From JACJVV01 sp964581515 (lineage in GTDB: Archaea > Nanobdellota > Nanobdellia > Woesearchaeales > JACJVV01), in the NCBI GenBank assembly GCA_964581515.1, contig CAZOOV010000002.1, positions 1 through 64,000 of the forward strand: a DNA stretch of 64,000 nucleotides, read 5' to 3'. Under the pieces are notes generated by a model. The model was not told where the DNA came from, made no database searches, and saw nothing but the letters and a program-made list of their open reading frames with translations. This document shows positions 1 through 8,974 of the stretch, piece after piece. Made by a program: the position numbers and the translations under genes. Position 1 is the stretch's first letter. Every line of letters starts with the position of its first letter.

Positions 1-1245
1 GTTAATGATATAGATTATTTACTGTCTATTCCAGAAGATTTCAAGGCAGATGTTAGTGATCTAGCTACACAAAACAGTGTAGATGCAGTAGCAGTACAGG
101 TAAATGATATAGATAATGCAGTGAGTAATCCTGACGATTTCAAAGCAGATGTAAGCGATCTAGCTACGCAAACTAGCGTAGATGCAGTAGCAGTACAGGT
201 AAATGATATAGATAATGCAGTGAGTAATCCGGACGATTTCAAGGCAGATGTAAGCGATCTAGCTACACAAACAAGTGTGGATGATATTGCAGAAGTTCTG
301 GATAATCCAGATGATTTCATGTGCGATGTAAGTGATCTTGCATTACAAGTTAGCGTGGATGACCTATTAACAATACTCAGCACACCTGATGATTTTAAAG
401 CTGATGTAAGTTCGCTTTGTTCACAGCTAAGTGTTGATGGATTAATTACAGATGTAAGTGATATAAAGACTTCACTTGCAAATCTTAACACAGACAATCT
501 TGACGTTGAGGTCAGTACAAGAGCAACACAAGCAAGCGTTACAATACTCAGCAATAAGATTGATGATATAGATGATAGACTTGATCTTGTCGACACACAA
601 CTGGCAGCAATTGATTCAAAATTAGACTTGATTATCAGCGGTGCTTCTGCAAGATGCGGAAATGCAATAAATGAAGTCAATGAAGAATGTGATGACGGCA
701 ATAACATCAATGGAGACGGATGCAGCGCAACGTGTCTGCTTGAGGCTTGCGGAAACGGAAGGCTTGATTTCGGAGATATGTGCGATGACGGTAATCTTGT
801 AACCGGAGATGGATGCAATGAAGAATGCCAATTAGAAGAATGCATTACTGATGATGATTGTGCAGGAGACGGCGTATGCAATGCAATGCTCAGATGTGAA
901 GGCGGAGAGAAGTTTGTAGTGTTCAGGACAAATGTAATGGATGGACAATATTACAAATGCGGTCCTAGAGACAACTGTTGGATAGCTATGGACTTCAATG
1001 GAGACGGAAACCTTGACTCAATGGGTTTTGATGGAAAATCTAAAAAATGCGATGAAGGAGTTCCTACAGTCCAGACACCTGAGAACTTGGATGTTTTAGA
1101 ATATGGCAGTAATGCACGTGTAAGAATCTGCGATCATGAAGGAAGAGAGACAAGGTTCAGCATAGCAGTCATACCACAAGACATTGAACTGTCGCTTGAC
1201 CCAGTAGAAGAATACACAAACAATAATCAAGAGACTCTTGGCTAA
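1..1245 (+). CDS. Repeat-rich secreted protein with DUF4215-type Cys repeats (5' end missing)
   Basis: The reading frame is open from base 1, so the N-terminus lies outside the window. The first ~150 residues are tandem repeats built on NPDDFKADVSDLATQTSVD, with 33-residue units followed by 26-residue units, predicted to form an extended helical stalk. Next comes a short coiled coil (about residues 165-215), then two Cys-rich repeats of the DUF4215 / Myxococcus Cys-rich type with the core CDDGN...GDGC, and a C-terminal domain with DFNGDGN, which resembles a calcium-binding loop. This architecture is common in cell-surface proteins of DPANN archaea; the ligand is unknown. A T-rich terminator follows the stop codon, and the next gene converges on it. 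Confidence 0.8.
   Translation, partial: VNDIDYLLSIPEDFKADVSDLATQNSVDAVAVQVNDIDNAVSNPDDFKADVSDLATQTSVDAVAVQVNDIDNAVSNPDDFKADVSDLATQTSVDDIAEVLDNPDDFMCDVSDLALQVSVDDLLTILSTPDDFKADVSSLCSQLSVDGLITDVSDIKTSLANLNTDNLDVEVSTRATQASVTILSNKIDDIDDRLDLVDTQLAAIDSKLDLIISGASARCGNAINEVNEECDDGNNINGDGCSATCLLEACGNGRLDFGDMCDDGNLVTGDGCNEECQLEECITDDDCAGDGVCNAMLRCEGGEKFVVFRTNVMDGQYYKCGPRDNCWIAMDFNGDGNLDSMGFDGKSKKCDEGVPTVQTPENLDVLEYGSNARVRICDHEGRETRFSIAVIPQDIELSLDPVEEYTNNNQETLG
34..465 (+). repeat. In-frame tandem repeats, 99-bp then 78-bp units
   Basis: The GATTTCAAGGCAGATGT-type core recurs at 34, 133, 232, 310 and 388. Spacings are 99, 99, 78 and 78 bp, all multiples of three, so the array changes protein length without breaking frame. 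The two 99-bp units are nearly identical, suggesting recent duplication; the 78-bp units are more diverged. The array probably continues upstream of the window. Confidence 0.9.
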
Positions 1246-1254
1246 AAGCTGAGA

Positions 1255-1274
1255 TTTCTTTTTTTATTTTTATT
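1255..1274 (+). terminator. Oligo-T terminator between convergent genes
   Basis: A T-rich run just after the stop of the repeat protein, typical of archaeal transcription termination. It lies between two convergent genes. Confidence 0.5.
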
Positions 1275-1295
1275 TGACTCTTTTATTAGAATTAT

Positions 1296-2909
1296 TTAAT
1301 CCATTAGCTTAAAGAAACCAGGCCTTACCATATCGTAAGCAGGATTTGGTGTTAATGTTTCTAGCGCATTATCTACTATATCTTCCTGCCTGCAAAAAAT
1401 TCCCTGAGCAACTTTTGCTGCTTCTACTGCTTCAGACTCAGTAAGCAGGAGTAGAGTTCCATTGTCTTCTGCACTGAATTCAGGACCATGAGAAAGACCT
1501 TCTCCATTAAGATAAGCTTGGGAAACATTGATGCCGGTAGATCTTTCATACCTTACTGCATCAGCAGTGTTTGGATAGACCTTTGCTGTTTCAACAAAAG
1601 CAAAATCAGGTGCAAGAGCATAAACAAGACTTGCAGTCTGCCTAAAAGTATCAACAGTATCGCCTTCTGTCCCTCTAATGAAAGAGATTGCATATTTCAT
1701 CCCTCGTTCTTTAATGGATCTGAATGTAGTATAGATCTGATCAACATCGCCTTTCTGACCTTTGCCCATCTTCTTAAGAACATCAGGATTAGAGGATTCG
1801 ACGCTGGTATAGAGATAATTTACATTTCCTTCCTGCAGCATATCAAGATAACTTTCAGAAAGATTATCATAACGTACTTGTATACCGAAATCAAGACTAT
1901 ATCCAGAGAAAAGACTAAGCATCTCGTGTGCATGATTCTGCATTGCTTCTCTTCTCTTTGTCGTATTGTCTCCCCCTAGATTACCATCCTCAAGGAAGAC
2001 AAGAACATCTTCTCTTGACAAGCCTTTATTTTTCATATCATCAACAACAGAATCCAAGAACTCTCTTACTTCATCTATGCTTCTTGGAGCGTAATCATTG
2101 CCTACAGCGCAGAATGTACATGAATAACCGCAACCTTCTGCACTTTTGAATCTATATACTGTCTTGCCACCCCAAGATGCAGATCTCTGATGACTTGCAG
2201 GGACGATCTTAGAAAGTTTTTGTGAAGGAGAATCAAATGTGCTTAATTCAAATTCAACCATTTCACCTGCTCTTTTGTAATCTTGAATACGCTGAGTTCC
2301 AAGCAAGCCACCAATATGTTCTGCATCATCAAGGAGATCAGAAAAGATATCAGGAGACATCCTGCCTGCATCAAAGAAAAGGTCAATTGCATCACCATAA
2401 GCTTCTACTGCCCCTTCTCTGTCCGAACTAATGCCCATGCCTCCTGCAACAGTTCTTCTGAATTTAGATGATGGGATTGCCCTTAGCATAGCAGTCAATT
2501 CTGCAACATTTTTTGATGTAGAAGTATAACCAATGACTAACGGATCAAAATGAGATATGACTTCATTTAAGCTATTGAGATCAATCTCTTGCCAACCATC
2601 TTGAGTCTTCCTATCAACCTTAGGAGTAAATGAATCATCATCATTTCTTGATAATTCAACTACAGTAAATCCCCAGTCAGGATGATCACTCTGAGCCTGG
2701 AATACAAGCTGGTCAAGACCAAGAAAAGGTGTTCCTGCATACATGGAATCCTGTATTGCAACCATAACCACTTCAGGATTTCCATCAATCTGCTTAGGAA
2801 CAGATCTATTATATCCCTTAGGAAGCCTAGCTTGGCTTCTTCTTGATTCTTCCTGAAAAGTGTCAGCAATATCAGGTGCATCCTGCATAGGATAAAAAGT
2901 AGTAGCCAT
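1296..2909 (-). CDS. B12-binding-type radical SAM protein
   Basis: A 537-residue protein with an N-terminal Rossmann-like cobalamin-binding-type region and a radical SAM domain with CX3CX2C (C260, C264, C267 in EGCGYSCTFC), which holds the 4Fe-4S cluster that cleaves S-adenosylmethionine. The classical DXHXXG cobalamin motif is not evident. The substrate is unknown. The ATG at 2909 is chosen over one 48 bases upstream because the TATA box at 2930-2940 lies 26 nt before it, which fits a leaderless message; the longer form would start inside the promoter. It is a single-gene unit with no pathway partner beside it. Confidence 0.8.
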   Translation of the reverse strand: MATTFYPMQDAPDIADTFQEESRRSQARLPKGYNRSVPKQIDGNPEVVMVAIQDSMYAGTPFLGLDQLVFQAQSDHPDWGFTVVELSRNDDDSFTPKVDRKTQDGWQEIDLNSLNEVISHFDPLVIGYTSTSKNVAELTAMLRAIPSSKFRRTVAGGMGISSDREGAVEAYGDAIDLFFDAGRMSPDIFSDLLDDAEHIGGLLGTQRIQDYKRAGEMVEFELSTFDSPSQKLSKIVPASHQRSASWGGKTVYRFKSAEGCGYSCTFCAVGNDYAPRSIDEVREFLDSVVDDMKNKGLSREDVLVFLEDGNLGGDNTTKRREAMQNHAHEMLSLFSGYSLDFGIQVRYDNLSESYLDMLQEGNVNYLYTSVESSNPDVLKKMGKGQKGDVDQIYTTFRSIKERGMKYAISFIRGTEGDTVDTFRQTASLVYALAPDFAFVETAKVYPNTADAVRYERSTGINVSQAYLNGEGLSHGPEFSAEDNGTLLLLTESEAVEAAKVAQGIFCRQEDIVDNALETLTPNPAYDMVRPGFFKLMD

Positions 2910-2929
2910 AGACGAAGTAGAATTTTTGA

Positions 2930-2940
2930 GTTTATAAATC
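2930..2940 (-). promoter_or_regulatory. TATA box of the radical SAM gene
   Basis: TTTATAAA centred 26 nt before the ATG at 2909; this placement decides the start codon. Confidence 0.7.
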
Positions 2941-2975
2941 TTTTGGTTATTTATCACTTAAAAGTAATAACAGAA

Positions 2976-4205
2976 CTAACCTTTCAATTCATAGTTATCT
3001 TCGAGATATTCAACCATCTTATTGCAGATCTCACTTGCTTCTGCATGATATTCTTTTATTGGATCCTTATCATTATTGACAAGCACATCAAGTATTATAT
3101 CTTTTCCTTCAGGATTTCTTTTCAAAGGAAGTTTAGGATTTTTTCTCAGAGTAAAAAGCTTGTTTTCTTCAATATGATATAATGCAAGCTTTTTCTTAAG
3201 AAGTTTTAATACGAGCATAAGATGTACAACATGACCTACATCAAAATCAGATGTAATCTCTGAAAACGCATTGTAAAGTACTCTGTTAATGTTGAGCATC
3301 TCCCTGATCTTCTTGTTCGCTCCATGCTTATCTGAATAGACACGACCTATGACAAAGTTTATCGCTTTGCACTTATCTTCTATACTCCTAAGATTAATTG
3401 TAAAATTCTCATGTGTTATCAATAGTGCTTGTTCTGCTTCATGCAGACGTTTATTTAATTCATTTATCCTTTGAGTATAATACTGCTTCTTTTTCTTAAA
3501 CTCTGCGGGATTGACTTTATCTTTTCTTGCTTCGTCACCTATATCTTTTATCTGATCGACAAGTCCTGAGATATATTTTCTTATCTGTTCTGCATAATTT
3601 GCAGAAAGCTCATGGAACCTGTCTTTTCCAGCTTTACTTCTCTCAAAATAATCATAATATTTCTGTGCAATATTCTTATAATATTCTTTTTCATTATTTG
3701 TAAGCTCAAGCTGTTTAGCAAAACCATTTATTGCATTCTTATAATGAGAATCATCCTGCACTTGAACAGCTTGCTGGACTTGTTGTTGTGGTTGTTGCGT
3801 CTGCTTGCCTTTTATTTTATGGACAATCACTTTCTTTTTCAGGTTCTTATTTCCCCAGATGAAAAATATGATCACATATATTATATAGAGTGCAAAAAGA
3901 TCGATTATAGCTATTACTGGACCATCCATTTTACTAATCATAACAAATGCATTTGATTTCCAGATAAAATAAAAGAATATTGAAAACACTATAGGGATTA
4001 TCGTTACAATGCTCATATTGATGAAATCTGATTCAATAAGAAGTACAAGTGTGATAATACCAAGCAAGATAGGCAGTGTAGCAAAGAACCAAAGCACAAT
4101 ACTTGTATTTGATATAAATGCCAGCAAGAATACAACCAAACCGTATAAGATAAATCCTGCCTCAAATGCCCTCTTTTTCCTTACTTCAAGCAAATCATGA
4201 TCCAT
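2976..4205 (-). CDS. Membrane protein with cytoplasmic coiled coil
   Basis: 409 residues, family not recognised. The first ~118 residues hold about four hydrophobic helices. A Gln-rich linker (about 134-148, QQPQQQVQQ) follows, then a charged helical region (about 155-290) likely to form a coiled coil, and a mixed helical C-terminus rich in Lys and Glu. The build suggests a membrane-anchored cytoplasmic scaffold or sensor. The start is supported by a TATA box 26 nt upstream. No catalytic motif is visible. Confidence 0.75.
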   Translation of the reverse strand: MDHDLLEVRKKRAFEAGFILYGLVVFLLAFISNTSIVLWFFATLPILLGIITLVLLIESDFINMSIVTIIPIVFSIFFYFIWKSNAFVMISKMDGPVIAIIDLFALYIIYVIIFFIWGNKNLKKKVIVHKIKGKQTQQPQQQVQQAVQVQDDSHYKNAINGFAKQLELTNNEKEYYKNIAQKYYDYFERSKAGKDRFHELSANYAEQIRKYISGLVDQIKDIGDEARKDKVNPAEFKKKKQYYTQRINELNKRLHEAEQALLITHENFTINLRSIEDKCKAINFVIGRVYSDKHGANKKIREMLNINRVLYNAFSEITSDFDVGHVVHLMLVLKLLKKKLALYHIEENKLFTLRKNPKLPLKRNPEGKDIILDVLVNNDKDPIKEYHAEASEICNKMVEYLEDNYELKG

Positions 4206-4226
4206 GTTGTCATTTTGAGTTACAAT

Positions 4227-4236
4227 ATTTATAAAT
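4227..4236 (-). promoter_or_regulatory. TATA box of the coiled-coil membrane protein gene
   Basis: ATTTATAAAT centred 26 nt before the ATG at 4205. Confidence 0.7.
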
Positions 4237-4250
4237 GTTTTGAGATATAA

Positions 4251-4404
4251 GGCTAATCTGAAACCTTCTCGCTTTGCTCGGTCAGCATCAGCTCTCTCAG
4301 CTAAAATCCAAATGTAAGTTAAAGGATTTTAGTCCCAACTGCGTCTTACGATTAGATATGCTTCGTTCACATAATAAGATGCTGACAATGGTTTCAGATT
4401 AGCT
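4251..4404. other. Nested inverted-repeat element, candidate structured RNA
   Basis: A gene-free divergent intergenic stretch with three nested complementary pairs: 4252-4265 with 4390-4403 (14 perfect bp, GCTAATCTGAAACC), 4281-4289 with 4378-4386 (9 bp, GTCAGCATC) and 4301-4309 with 4324-4332 (9 bp, CTAAAATCC). It is less AT-rich than its surroundings. It could be a small non-coding RNA or a short inverted-repeat mobile element; the strand is unknown. No reading frame explains it. Confidence 0.6.
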
Positions 4405-4423
4405 AAACTCCTTAGGACATAAG

Positions 4424-4433
4424 GATTATAAAG
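4424..4433 (+). promoter_or_regulatory. TATA box of the gene at 4455
   Basis: GATTATAAAG centred 26 nt before the ATG. Confidence 0.65.
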
Positions 4434-4454
4434 GATATTGCATTCTCCTATAAC

Positions 4455-5153
4455 ATGAAGAAACGTGATATTGAAAATGCTGTACAGAGCAAACTTATAG
4501 ATGATTTAGAAGATGTAGTTAGACAAGTCAGGCAAGAATATCAAGGCAAAGTCTCAAATGCATGGGTATTTGATTACATTGAAGGATTCATGAAAAGGAT
4601 GCATCCAGGAAATATGGATAAGCTTGACTACACAAGAACAGAGATGCAAGAAAAGATGCATGCTGTAGCTGATAAGCACATGACAAAAGTACAACACCAT
4701 ATGTCTGAAATCAAGAATGAAGATATAGGTACAATTGTACACCTAGCTGGAAATATGTATGAGCTAATAAAAAAAAGAACAAATGCTGAAGTAGATTATC
4801 TTGTTGCTAGTAGAGAAGGCTATAACAGCGCTGAGGAACTTGTCGCAAATGAATTCTATAAATCAAAAGCGTTCAAGACAAAACAGGCACATAAAAGATG
4901 GGTCAACAAATTTTCTAAAAGCCTAGAAGAAATGCTTGGTAAAGTGCAAGAGATGGGTGATGTTGTCGCTGCAAAAAGAGGATTCATGTGGGACATGAAA
5001 CTAGGAGCAGTAAAAGCGTATCTTCTAGCAAAGAAACATATAAATTTGTATGTTCGTAATATGGGTTCTGATCTGAAGGTTGCAAAAGAAGCAATACTGA
5101 CTAACTATAAAGAATATGAAAAAGAATTAATGGACAAAAGATATATTGTGTGA
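4455..5153 (+). CDS. Unknown helical soluble protein
   Basis: 232 residues, not recognised. It is strongly charged and predicted mostly alpha-helical, with no signal peptide, membrane helix, cysteines or nucleotide-binding motif. The promoter spacing (TATA 26 nt upstream) and absence of an in-frame upstream start support this ATG. It is a single-gene unit, convergent with the next gene. Confidence 0.7.
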   Translation: MKKRDIENAVQSKLIDDLEDVVRQVRQEYQGKVSNAWVFDYIEGFMKRMHPGNMDKLDYTRTEMQEKMHAVADKHMTKVQHHMSEIKNEDIGTIVHLAGNMYELIKKRTNAEVDYLVASREGYNSAEELVANEFYKSKAFKTKQAHKRWVNKFSKSLEEMLGKVQEMGDVVAAKRGFMWDMKLGAVKAYLLAKKHINLYVRNMGSDLKVAKEAILTNYKEYEKELMDKRYIV

Positions 5154-5169
5154 AAGACAACATGTAAAA

Positions 5170-5215
5170 AACAAAGCTGACTTTCTAATTAATAATAAAT
5201 AAATAAATAAATAAA
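5170..5215. repeat. Shared AAAG-CTGA-CTTT hairpin motif followed by AAAT tetranucleotide run
   Basis: CAAAGCTGACTTTCTA at 5172-5187 recurs between genes at 61842-61857 and, with two changes, at 55903-55918. It folds as a small hairpin (AAAG/CTTT around a four-base loop). Bases 5194-5215 are an AAAT microsatellite in the gap between two convergent genes. Confidence 0.55.
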
Positions 5216-5223
5216 AGAAATAC

Positions 5224-6330
5224 CTAATTCAGTTCAGGCACTTGGTATTTGAATGCTTCTCCGAACTCATCTTCCAAAATCTCGAATCTTGTCATCGCTT
5301 CTGGTGTAAGCTCGTATCTTTTCTTTTGAGTATCATCAGCAGACATCCCTTTTGTCAATGCATCTGTTGCTTCACTCATAGTCTCAAGAGTATCTTCAAA
5401 GCTCCATGATTGCTCAGGTGAAGCATCTGGATTATAGTTAGTTCTAAGATATCCCACAACATCTGCCATTGCTTTTGCAGACCCTACATATTCATGAGCT
5501 TTTGCTTTAATGACTAAAGGGAATAACTCATATGCTGGTTGGTATTCGTCAAGTGTCTTTCCCATCTCTACAATGGTATCTACTTTATCTTTTAAGAAAG
5601 CTAATGTCGCTGAATAGTGCTGATTGAATGCTTCATCATCATCAGTAGGCCAAGCAGCCTTAAGTTTTTCTTTTACTTCTGCTGGAACTTCTTTTAATAT
5701 CTCATATGTTCCAAAAGGTGTTTCAAGTGTCATCTTTGGACATTCATCAAAATGTTTTGCAATATCAAGATTTGAAATAGTTATATCAATACCCTTTAAT
5801 TTAGTCTGAAGATCGTCAATCTTTCTTTTCAACTCATTCTTGTCATGTGCATATCCTCTGACTACTTCACTTAAAAGGTCAGCATCAACTGCATTATTCT
5901 GAAGACTTCTCATTAAAGATGCCATACTTGCATAAAAAGAATCATACTTCTTTCTTGCTTGTCCATTATCATGTCTCTCTTCAAGATCAGTTTTGACTTC
6001 ATACAAGAAATCAACCATATCATCAATTGCCCGAGTTCTTGCAACACTAAATTCTGTAAGAACATCCTTAGGTGAAAAGGGTTCTACATTGCCAGCCTCA
6101 ATCATACCAGCATAATCAGTCTTCATTATAGCCCCAATTGCTTCAATATTAGTCATCATCCTCTGATTAACATTATTAATATCATCAAAAAAATCAATTG
6201 TTGCCCCTCCAAATACTTCATCGTTAACTGCCATAGCCCAATGGCTTCTCCATTGCTCTTGTGCAGTCCTTTCATCAGAATCTATACCTAAAAGAGTCTT
6301 TGCTCCGTCTTTGATAGCTTGTGCGTTCAT
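5224..6330 (-). CDS. Unknown helical soluble protein
   Basis: 368 residues, not recognised. Acidic, mainly alpha-helical, with no transmembrane segment and no visible catalytic motif. Unlike most genes here it has a Shine-Dalgarno-like GGGGTGA nine bases before the ATG and a TATA box some 45 nt upstream, so it probably has a short leader. It is a single-gene unit convergent with the gene at 4455. Confidence 0.7.
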   Translation of the reverse strand: MNAQAIKDGAKTLLGIDSDERTAQEQWRSHWAMAVNDEVFGGATIDFFDDINNVNQRMMTNIEAIGAIMKTDYAGMIEAGNVEPFSPKDVLTEFSVARTRAIDDMVDFLYEVKTDLEERHDNGQARKKYDSFYASMASLMRSLQNNAVDADLLSEVVRGYAHDKNELKRKIDDLQTKLKGIDITISNLDIAKHFDECPKMTLETPFGTYEILKEVPAEVKEKLKAAWPTDDDEAFNQHYSATLAFLKDKVDTIVEMGKTLDEYQPAYELFPLVIKAKAHEYVGSAKAMADVVGYLRTNYNPDASPEQSWSFEDTLETMSEATDALTKGMSADDTQKKRYELTPEAMTRFEILEDEFGEAFKYQVPELN

Positions 6331-6340
6331 TGTGTATATT

Positions 6341-6347
6341 CACCCCA
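6341..6347 (-). promoter_or_regulatory. Ribosome binding site of the gene starting at 6330
   Basis: GGGGTGA on the minus strand, about 9 nt before the ATG. The matching TATA box AATATATAAAT is at 6371-6381, giving a roughly 20-nt leader. Confidence 0.6.
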
Positions 6348-6421
6348 ATATAGCATATGTAAGAAGTTCTAATATATAAATGTTTCGCTTTTTAACCACT
6401 TAACAGTGACAACATCAACTA

Positions 6422-6432
6422 GATTTATAAAT
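6422..6432 (+). promoter_or_regulatory. TATA box of the receiver-domain gene
   Basis: GATTTATAAAT centred 27 nt before the ATG at 6454. Confidence 0.7.
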
Positions 6433-6453
6433 GAGGTTTGATTTATACCTAAA

Positions 6454-6876
6454 ATGGCAAAGATAATCTATATGGAAGATAACCCAGGAATAAGAGATAT
6501 TGTGGAATTTAAAGTACAGAATGAATTCCCAAAATACGATCTTGTAATGGGACAATCTGCAAGGGAAGGCTTAAGTCAGGCTTTTGGAGTTTACCTAAAA
6601 CCCTCTGATTGCAGTTGTGTAGATAGTGTAGTTGAAAAATTAGAGGGTACTGATTTTTCAGATATTGCTATGGTTGTCACTGATGGCAACTTATATGAGG
6701 ATTTAAATGGATGGGACGTAGCTGAAATACTGAGAAAACTTGGTTATGAAGGACCGCTAGCTTATAGTGGAGCAAGCAAGCTGCCTGAAGGAGCAATCAA
6801 TAATTTTGATGTATGCCTTGAACCTATGTGTGTCTGGGAAGATATTATTAGTTATGGAAAACAAGTTCTTAAGTAA
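6454..6876 (+). CDS. Single-domain response-regulator-like receiver
   Basis: 140 residues forming one CheY-like receiver domain and nothing else. Acidic pocket E8-D9 (YMEDN), phospho-acceptor D77 (VVTDGNL) and the switch Ser at S105 (AYSGAS) are present. The nearly invariant Lys of the KP motif is replaced by Glu (CLEP, E123-P124). There is an insertion around residues 45-62 between helix 2 and strand 3. No histidine kinase is nearby. It may still take phosphate from a distant partner, or act as a phosphate-independent protein switch. The TATA box 27 nt upstream supports the start. Confidence 0.75.
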   Translation: MAKIIYMEDNPGIRDIVEFKVQNEFPKYDLVMGQSAREGLSQAFGVYLKPSDCSCVDSVVEKLEGTDFSDIAMVVTDGNLYEDLNGWDVAEILRKLGYEGPLAYSGASKLPEGAINNFDVCLEPMCVWEDIISYGKQVLK

Positions 6877-6952
6877 TTCTAAATTCACAATTTATGAATT
6901 TCCTTTTATTTTGTCTCAAACCGGTGACGATTTGTCGACGAGAAAAATCGAA

Positions 6953-6964
6953 TTTATTATAAAT
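6953..6964 (+). promoter_or_regulatory. TATA box of the Cys-rich secreted protein gene
   Basis: TTTATTATAAAT centred about 29 nt before the ATG at 6988. Confidence 0.65.
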
Positions 6965-6987
6965 CCCAAAGCAATTACACCAATCTA

Positions 6988-7989
6988 ATGGGAAAATGTT
7001 TGGGAGTAATACTTGCAATATCATTAGTAATCTTATTAATTCTTGCACCCCTAGTAATAGCAGCGTCATTCACTTCTGAAGAAAGAGATATGATAAAAGA
7101 CTGCAAAAAAGAATGTTCAAGCACTAAAAGAACAGAAAGGACTGAATGCAAAGATAATAAGAATGCTTGCAAAGATGAATGCAAGACACAATATCTTGGA
7201 TGCAAACAAAATTATGAAGATATTTATGATTCATGCAAGCAAGGATGTGAACTTGATTTCCACATACAAGGAAATGAGTCAAGAACAGAACAAAGACAGA
7301 TAAAAAGAGATCAAAAAGCATGTATAAAAGTTTGCTCAAAGGAAAAAAGAAGCAATCAAAGAGAATTCTGCAACCGAGGAAAATGCAATAAAGAATGTAC
7401 AAGTATAAATAACGCATGTGTAAGAAAAGGGAATTCTGATTATAAAGAATGCAAAGAAGGTTGTCAATTTAGTGTGTTCAATAATAATATAACATGCGAG
7501 GATGGCAAGTATAAACCAGGAGATGAATTTGTAGATGGTTGTGAAATTTGCCAATGCAAGTATAGTGGAGAATCAGAATGTGAGATGACTGAATTCTGCA
7601 ATTTCCCAGATGCTGAGGTTGATGAAGAAACATGCCTTGCAAATGGAGGATATTATGACAGACTTTGCCAAGGCCCATATTTCAGGATAAGATGCTCTTC
7701 TGACAAATACTGCATATGTGGTGGAGATGATGGTTACACATGTCCTGATGAGGATTATGTCTGTTTGCCTGATTTCATTGAACCTAAACTACCTACTGAC
7801 ATACCTGGATGGAAAACAACACTTGGACTGCCTATGGGCGATATCAGCATATGTGCAAAAAAACCTGAAATGCCTAACTGCGGAAATGGAACCTGTGAAA
7901 GCATGTCTTGCGACGCAGAAGGATGTCCTGAACCTGAAACAATATACAATTGCCCTGAAGATTGTGCAATATTTGCTGATGAAATTTGA
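6988..7989 (+). CDS. Secreted cysteine-rich protein
   Basis: 333 residues with an N-terminal signal sequence (about 1-27, hydrophobic core VILAISLVILLILAPLV, possible cleavage after AA). The mature part has dozens of cysteines. Residues ~30-160 carry a repeated CxxxC pattern in a Lys/Glu-rich helical context. Residues ~170-190 resemble a von Willebrand type C module (GDEFVDGCEICQC). The end carries CGNGTCE...NCPEDC, a motif frequent in secreted proteins of Woesearchaeota-type archaea. It is probably an exported, disulfide-stabilised surface protein. No partner gene is evident. Confidence 0.75.
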   Translation: MGKCLGVILAISLVILLILAPLVIAASFTSEERDMIKDCKKECSSTKRTERTECKDNKNACKDECKTQYLGCKQNYEDIYDSCKQGCELDFHIQGNESRTEQRQIKRDQKACIKVCSKEKRSNQREFCNRGKCNKECTSINNACVRKGNSDYKECKEGCQFSVFNNNITCEDGKYKPGDEFVDGCEICQCKYSGESECEMTEFCNFPDAEVDEETCLANGGYYDRLCQGPYFRIRCSSDKYCICGGDDGYTCPDEDYVCLPDFIEPKLPTDIPGWKTTLGLPMGDISICAKKPEMPNCGNGTCESMSCDAEGCPEPETIYNCPEDCAIFADEI

Positions 7990-8002
7990 TTCAGTGGAGT
8001 TA

Positions 8003-8012
8003 AGTTTAAAAA
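8003..8012 (+). promoter_or_regulatory. TATA box of the gene at 8035
   Basis: AGTTTAAAAA centred 27 nt before the ATG. Confidence 0.6.
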
Positions 8013-8034
8013 GGGGCAAAGAACCTCATCCTAT

Positions 8035-8970
8035 ATGGGAATACACTTAGATACGCTAATAAATATGCTTGATAGGCGTATAGGGGATGATGAAGGTTGT
8101 CCTGAAATACCTAGGATAAAAGAGTATGTTTCAGGATTAATCCAAAAAGCTGCATTATTTGAATTCTCTTTGCCTTCAAACCAGCTTCTGCCTCAATCAG
8201 GAAAAGACAAAGCTGAGTATGATAAATATGTTGATGATTATTTTGATTTTTCTGCAAAGTTTGGAAAATTTCTGGCATTTCCTTTTGAGATAACTGCAGT
8301 AGAAGATTTTGATAGTTTTGTGATAATGGAACACTTAGGAAGCGACAAGTATAGAGTGCTAAGTGCATCAGCCAATAATGATTCTCCAGGACATGATTTT
8401 GAGAGTATAGAACTAGGAGAAGTCAATATATATAACAATCAAGGTGAAGCAATGGGTGATAATGGAATACCAATGCTCACTCAACCATTGTATGCAAAAA
8501 TATTTTGCAATGGAGAAAGCAGTCCTAACAATCCATTAGATGACAACAGATCAAGATATTATGTATCAGTGGACCTTGTCTCTGCTGCAACCACATATAT
8601 TGAAGAAGTAATATATATGATGGATCCAGAGAATTTCATAATATGCAAAAAGAATGGAAATGGTGATGGTAGACAAGAAGGAAATAAAACCCTAAGAAAA
8701 ACTAGTGAGAGACCAGTTTTCTTTGCACTGGGACAGGACAGGACAAAGAGATTTCTTGAAGACAGATCTATCGATCCACAAGAAGTTGAACCAGTTAGCG
8801 GTTATTGGGATGTACTTATTTCTGAAAAATATGATAGAAATTCACAGGTAATATATGTGAATCAGCATTACAAAGGCAATGGTTCAATAGAAGGAAAAGA
8901 CGGAAACAGATATCAAGTATGGGTGAAAAAAGATCCTGTAACAATAGAACCATTCCATGCAAACAAGTAA
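8035..8970 (+). CDS. Unknown soluble protein
   Basis: 311 residues, not recognised. Mixed alpha/beta composition with no signal peptide, membrane helix or known motif. It has its own TATA box, although it starts only 45 bp after the Cys-rich protein gene, and it ends 4 bp before a convergent small gene. The cytoplasmic location is inferred from the lack of a signal. Confidence 0.65.
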   Translation: MGIHLDTLINMLDRRIGDDEGCPEIPRIKEYVSGLIQKAALFEFSLPSNQLLPQSGKDKAEYDKYVDDYFDFSAKFGKFLAFPFEITAVEDFDSFVIMEHLGSDKYRVLSASANNDSPGHDFESIELGEVNIYNNQGEAMGDNGIPMLTQPLYAKIFCNGESSPNNPLDDNRSRYYVSVDLVSAATTYIEEVIYMMDPENFIICKKNGNGDGRQEGNKTLRKTSERPVFFALGQDRTKRFLEDRSIDPQEVEPVSGYWDVLISEKYDRNSQVIYVNQHYKGNGSIEGKDGNRYQVWVKKDPVTIEPFHANK

Positions 8971-8974
8971 AACA

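Noticed and set aside
1..465. Regular repeats as a CRISPR array
   Set aside because: Units are in frame, tandem without unique spacers and encode a protein repeat.
15..881. Long minus-strand frame over the tandem repeats
   Set aside because: It is an antisense shadow of the repeat protein; its low-complexity Ser/Leu sequence mirrors the sense repeats, and no promoter is found for it.
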